This document shows, piece by piece, positions 14,826 to 17,401 of a stretch of 17,401 bases of DNA. The stretch's first letter is position 1. Each line of letters starts with the position of its first letter. The DNA is from Fodinibacter sp038330415. Its GTDB lineage: Bacteria; Actinomycetota; Actinomycetes; Actinomycetales; Dermatophilaceae. The position numbers were made by a program, and so were the translations under genes. Location: positions 1 through 17,401 of the forward strand of contig JBBQNZ010000092.1 in the NCBI GenBank assembly GCA_038330415.1, written 5' to 3'. The notes under the pieces were generated by a model, which did no database searches, had not been told where the DNA came from, and saw only the letters and a program-made list of their open reading frames with translations.

Positions 14826-15593
14826 GTGAGCATCTTCAAGAGATCCAAGGCCTCCGACCGACCGGCTCCCGCCGACCCGGACGTCGAGCCGGCGCACGAC
14901 GACCTCGACGACGACGTGACCGAGGCCGAGGCGCCCCCTGCGCTGCTGGTCGACCGCTCCGACGGGCCCTTCGACGTCACCGAGGTCGACGGCCGTGGTG
15001 GCCGCGTCGACCTCGGCGCGCTGTGGATGCGCGGGGTGCCCGGCATGGAGCTGCGCCTCGAGATCGACCAGGCGACCCAGCTCGTGAATGCCGCAACGGC
15101 CGTCATCGACGACTCCGCCCTGCAGCTGCAGGCGTTCGCCGCCCCGCGCTCCGGCTCACTGTGGGACGAGATCCGCGCCGAGATCGCCGCGGCCGTCGAG
15201 ACCTCGGGGGGCACCGCGGAGGAGCACGTGGGTTCGCTCGGCGCCGAGCTGCGCACCCGGATGCCGTCCGCCGGCCCCGACGGTCGCACCGTCTTCGCCC
15301 CCGCCACGTTCCTCGGGGTCGACGGCCCGCGCTGGTTCCTGCGGGGTGTGCTCTCGGGCCGTGCCGCGATCGACGAGGCCGCCGCCGAGCCACTCGTCGA
15401 GGTCTTCAGGGCCGCCGTCGTGGTCCGCGGCACCGACCCGATGGCCCCTCGCGAGCTGCTGCCCCTCGCCCTGCCCCGCGACGCCGAGGCGGCGGCGGCG
15501 GCCGAGACCGAGGCGCTGGATGCGGAGGACGAGGCCGAGCGGAACTCCCTCGACCCGTTCCAGCGCGGCCCCGAGATCACCGAGGTGCGCTGA
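14826..15593 (+). CDS. DUF3710 family protein
   Basis: The 255-residue product matches the actinobacterial family DUF3710, of unknown function, which regularly follows dut. It starts at a GTG (MSIFKRSK) with GAGG about a dozen bases upstream. After a short basic start comes an acidic, Asp/Glu- and Pro-rich linker (about 10-45). A folded mixed alpha/beta domain (about 45-220) contains GPFDVTEVDG, LWMRGVPGMELRLE and RTMF-like strands, and an acidic Ala/Glu tail closes the protein. There is no signal peptide, membrane segment or recognisable catalytic motif. Its stop overlaps the next start (TGATG), so it is probably made in fixed proportion with the OB-fold protein. Confidence 0.82.
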   Translation: MSIFKRSKASDRPAPADPDVEPAHDDLDDDVTEAEAPPALLVDRSDGPFDVTEVDGRGGRVDLGALWMRGVPGMELRLEIDQATQLVNAATAVIDDSALQLQAFAAPRSGSLWDEIRAEIAAAVETSGGTAEEHVGSLGAELRTRMPSAGPDGRTVFAPATFLGVDGPRWFLRGVLSGRAAIDEAAAEPLVEVFRAAVVVRGTDPMAPRELLPLALPRDAEAAAAAETEALDAEDEAERNSLDPFQRGPEITEVR

Positions 15594-15949
15594 TGGGTCT
15601 GCGCGAACGGCTCCACGACCTGGCCAAGACCCCTACGGAGGACCAGGCGGAGTCGCTGCGCGAACAGTCCGAGACGGCCGGGGGCGACGACCTCACCGCT
15701 CTGGCGCTGCGGCATCCGGCCACGGTCTGCGGCACGGTGCGCACCGTCACGCTGCCGCCCCGGCGCAGCGTGCCGGCGCTGGTGGCCGAGGTCTGGGACG
15801 GCAACGGATCGGTCAACCTGATCTGGGTCGGTCGCCGGATGATCGGCGGCATCGAGCCGGGGGTCTTCATCCGGGCGCGCGGGCGGGTCACGTCGGTGCG
15901 AGGCACTCCGACGATCTTCAACCCGTCCTACGAGATCGTGCCCAAGTGA
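15593..15949 (+). CDS. OB-fold nucleic-acid-binding domain protein
   Basis: This 118-residue protein starts with a charged helix (LRERLHDLAKTPTEDQAESLREQ). A five-strand OB-fold-like region (about 38-118) includes HPATVCGTVRTVTLPP, ALVAEVWDGNGSVNLIWVGRRMIGGIEPGVFIRARGRVTSV and a C-terminal NPSYEIV. This resembles the nucleic-acid-binding OB domains of RecG or aminoacyl-tRNA synthetases (tRNA-anticodon type). Its role is unknown. The ATG lies within the DUF3710 stop (TGATG) and its own stop overlaps the DUF3159 start (GTGA), so translation of the three genes is coupled. Confidence 0.82.
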   Translation: MGLRERLHDLAKTPTEDQAESLREQSETAGGDDLTALALRHPATVCGTVRTVTLPPRRSVPALVAEVWDGNGSVNLIWVGRRMIGGIEPGVFIRARGRVTSVRGTPTIFNPSYEIVPK

Positions 15950-16671
15950 CCGACGAGCCTGACGCGGTGCTGGCCGCGCCGACTCCCGACTCGGTCGAGG
16001 CCCTCATCCGGCACCGCCTGTCCGCGGCTCTGGGTGGCTGGCGCGGGTCGCTCGAGACCGCCCTGCCGACCGTGGTGTTCGTCGCGTTCTGGACGTGGCA
16101 GCAGGACGTGAAGATCGCCGCCGGGGCGGCGCTCGCGGTGGCGGTCGTCCTCGCCGTGGTGCGGGTCCTGCAGCACTCGTCGCTCTCGCACGTCGCCGGT
16201 GCGGTCTTCGCCACGGCGATCGCGGCGTTCTTCGCGGTGCGGTCGGGGCGGGCCGAGGCGGCGTTCCTGCCCGGCATCCTGACCAATGCCGCGTTCCTCG
16301 GGCTGACCCTGGTGTCGGTGGTGACCCGGTGGCCGGCCGTCGGCTTCATCGTCGGGGCCGGCGACCCACGGGCGCAGGAGGACCCGTTCGCCTGGCGGCG
16401 CGACCGCGGGATGGTGCGGGTCTGCATCCGGCTCACCTGGGTGCTGATCGCGGTCTATGCGGTGCGGCTGCTGATCATGGTGCCGCTCTACCTGTCTGCG
16501 GAGGTGGCCTGGCTCGGGGTGGCGAAGATCGTCCTCGGGTGGCCGCTGTGGGTGGCGTCGCTCGCGGTGATGGGGTGGATGCTGCTGTCGGGCCACACGC
16601 CGTTGGAGCCGGAGCGCGGGCCCGGGGTGGAGGCCTCGGAGGCGTCCGAGGACGCCGAGGACAACGCCTGA
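15946..16671 (+). CDS. DUF3159 family integral membrane protein
   Basis: The 241-residue product matches DUF3159, an actinobacterial membrane protein family without a known function. It has about six hydrophobic segments: TALPTVVFVAFWTW, IAAGAALAVAVVLAVV, VAGAVFATAIAAFFAV, AAFLGLTLVSVV, WVLIAVYAVRLLIMVPLYL and IVLGWPLWVASLAVMGWML. A charged loop (GDPRAQEDPFAWRRDRGM) lies in the middle and there is an acidic C-terminal tail. The GTG at 15946 overlaps the OB-fold stop by 4 bases. In related genomes Trk potassium uptake genes usually follow; here a DUF222 gene follows after 86 bases. Confidence 0.82.
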   Translation: MTDEPDAVLAAPTPDSVEALIRHRLSAALGGWRGSLETALPTVVFVAFWTWQQDVKIAAGAALAVAVVLAVVRVLQHSSLSHVAGAVFATAIAAFFAVRSGRAEAAFLPGILTNAAFLGLTLVSVVTRWPAVGFIVGAGDPRAQEDPFAWRRDRGMVRVCIRLTWVLIAVYAVRLLIMVPLYLSAEVAWLGVAKIVLGWPLWVASLAVMGWMLLSGHTPLEPERGPGVEASEASEDAEDNA

Positions 16672-16722
16672 CCGTTCGGGTGAAGGCTGTTCTGCTGTGG
16701 GCGAACTCAGAAGGTGGAGGTC

Positions 16723-16752
16723 TTGTCTCTCGAACACCTGTTCGGTTATGAT
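16723..16752 (+). promoter_or_regulatory. Near-consensus promoter of the DUF222 gene
   Basis: TTGTCT (16723-16728) and TATGAT (16747-16752) are separated by 18 bases and match sigma-70-type -35 and -10 elements well, the best promoter in the window. The spacer contains the SOS box. The -10 ends only 5 bases before the ATG at 16758, so the transcript should start at the start codon and be leaderless. Confidence 0.7.
16730..16745. promoter_or_regulatory. LexA binding site (SOS box)
   Basis: TCGAACACCTGTTCGG fits the actinobacterial SOS box TCGAAC-N4-GTTCGA, with only the last base differing. Both core half-sites CGAAC and GTTCG are intact. It lies between the -35 and -10 of the DUF222 promoter, so LexA would block polymerase until DNA damage. 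In Mycobacterium tuberculosis several 13E12-repeat genes of the same family are known to be LexA-regulated, which supports the assignment. Confidence 0.8.
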
Positions 16753-16757
16753 GGAGC

Positions 16758-17401
16758 ATGGACAGCGGGGGGTTGGGTCTGGCGGAGCGTCGCTCCGTGA
16801 TGACGGCTGCGGCTGAGTCCTTGGTGGGGTTCGGGGGCGTGTTGCGTGAGGCTTCGGATGCCGAGCTGGCCGTGTTGATGGGCGAGGCGGACGTTCTGGC
16901 GGCCCGCGCGGGTGCGCTGCGTGCGCAGGTGGCGGTGGAGGCGGTCAAGCGGGGTGTGGTGGCCGGGTCGGGGATGAACGCGCAGGCGTGGGTGCGGGAT
17001 CATGCGCCGTCGTTGCGGCAGGGGGGTGCGGGGCAGGTTGCGAAGCTGGCGACCGAGGTGGCGGGGGTGGCCAGGGCGGCGGGGAGTTTGGCGCCGGATG
17101 CGTCGGGTGAGCCGGACCCCGACTCGGCGTTGGGGTTGGTGTGGGCGGGGGTGCAGGACGCGTCGGTGTCGCCGGGGTTGGCGTTGAGCGCTCTGGGGGA
17201 GGTGGCCCGGTTGGCGCCGAGGCTGTCCCCGGAGGCTGTGCCGACGGTCACCGAGGCGTTACTGGAGCTGGGCACGGTGTGGGGTGCGGGGCAGATGCGT
17301 AGGCTGCGGCCGGCGATGATCGCGAAGTACGGCGCTCAGGGGGAGTTGGACGCGTTGCAGGAGAGGTTGGCTCCGGTGGCGCGGTTGTCGCAGCCGTGGG
17401 T
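16758..17401 (+). CDS. DUF222 (13E12-repeat-like) protein, probably an HNH endonuclease, C-terminus off the window
   Basis: The frame is open from the ATG at 16758 to the window end (over 214 residues) without a stop. The sequence is the DUF222 region of 13E12-repeat family proteins: an N-terminal helical part (LVGFGGVLREASDAELAVLMGEADVLAARAGALRAQVAVEAVKRG), then WVRDH, and the typical GAGQMRRLRPAMIAKYGAQGELDALQERL near the edge. These proteins usually continue to an HNH nuclease domain, which would lie beyond the window. Codon use differs from its neighbours, with many TTG, GGT, GCT and GTG codons and fewer C-ending ones, as expected for a mobile or recently acquired gene. The ATG fits the leaderless promoter; a later start at 16800 cannot be excluded. 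Confidence 0.82.
   Translation, partial: MDSGGLGLAERRSVMTAAAESLVGFGGVLREASDAELAVLMGEADVLAARAGALRAQVAVEAVKRGVVAGSGMNAQAWVRDHAPSLRQGGAGQVAKLATEVAGVARAAGSLAPDASGEPDPDSALGLVWAGVQDASVSPGLALSALGEVARLAPRLSPEAVPTVTEALLELGTVWGAGQMRRLRPAMIAKYGAQGELDALQERLAPVARLSQPW

Noticed and set aside
16674..16706. GTTCG and CGAAC upstream of the DUF222 promoter as a second SOS box
   Set aside because: The half-sites are in the wrong order and 23 bases apart, whereas LexA needs CGAAC-N4-GTTCG.

Overview
The window is about 17.4 kb of very GC-rich chromosome from an actinobacterium. Codons end almost always in G or C, and the gene set and order are actinobacterial: parC, a GNAT/acetyl-CoA-ligase fusion, DUF5998, sepH, hemH, an inositol monophosphatase, DUF4193, dut, DUF3710 and DUF3159. 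From memory this resembles the sepH-hemH-dut neighbourhood of Streptomyces and the sigA-suhB-dut-trk neighbourhood of Mycobacterium. I lean towards Micrococcales (Intrasporangiaceae/Dermatophilaceae-like), but that is an inference from style, not a database match.

Layout. Bases 1-148 are long runs of C and G that look like a contig-edge artefact. A reverse-strand block follows: a sugar ABC transporter binding lipoprotein (149-1525) with its own LacI-type operator, topoisomerase IV subunit A (1678-4122), and a nitroreductase-family gene (4213-4827). A short divergent promoter region leads to a forward block: a Pat-like acetyltransferase/acyl-CoA ligase fusion (4927-7593), then a tight DUF5998 - phosphodiesterase - thymidine kinase operon (7642-10101). 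This runs tail to tail into a reverse pair, sepH and a GNAT gene (11694-10106). Divergent from sepH is a forward pair, hemH and inositol monophosphatase (11802-13771). Next come DUF4193 - dut - DUF3710 - OB-fold - DUF3159 (13987-16671), packed with overlaps and short gaps. The right edge holds the N-terminal part of a DUF222 (13E12-type) HNH gene behind a clear LexA/SOS box and a near-consensus promoter.

How the genes fit together. Most are housekeeping: chromosome decatenation (ParC), cell division (SepH), haem synthesis (HemH), dTTP supply and dUTP removal (thymidine kinase and dUTPase), and protein acetylation linked to acyl-CoA metabolism. The least understood parts are the coupled DUF3710/OB-fold/DUF3159 trio, DUF4193 and DUF5998. 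The DUF222 gene differs in codon use from its neighbours and is the one clearly accessory element.

Three signals stand out at the DNA level. An SOS box lies inside the promoter of the DUF222 gene. A 16-bp dyad covers the -10 element and start of three neighbouring promoters, all apparently leaderless. The heptamer GGCATCC/GGATGCC is over-used, apparently at the expense of GGCGTCC/GGACGCC. No CRISPR array, tRNA, rRNA, insertion sequence or classical hairpin-plus-U-tract terminator was seen.
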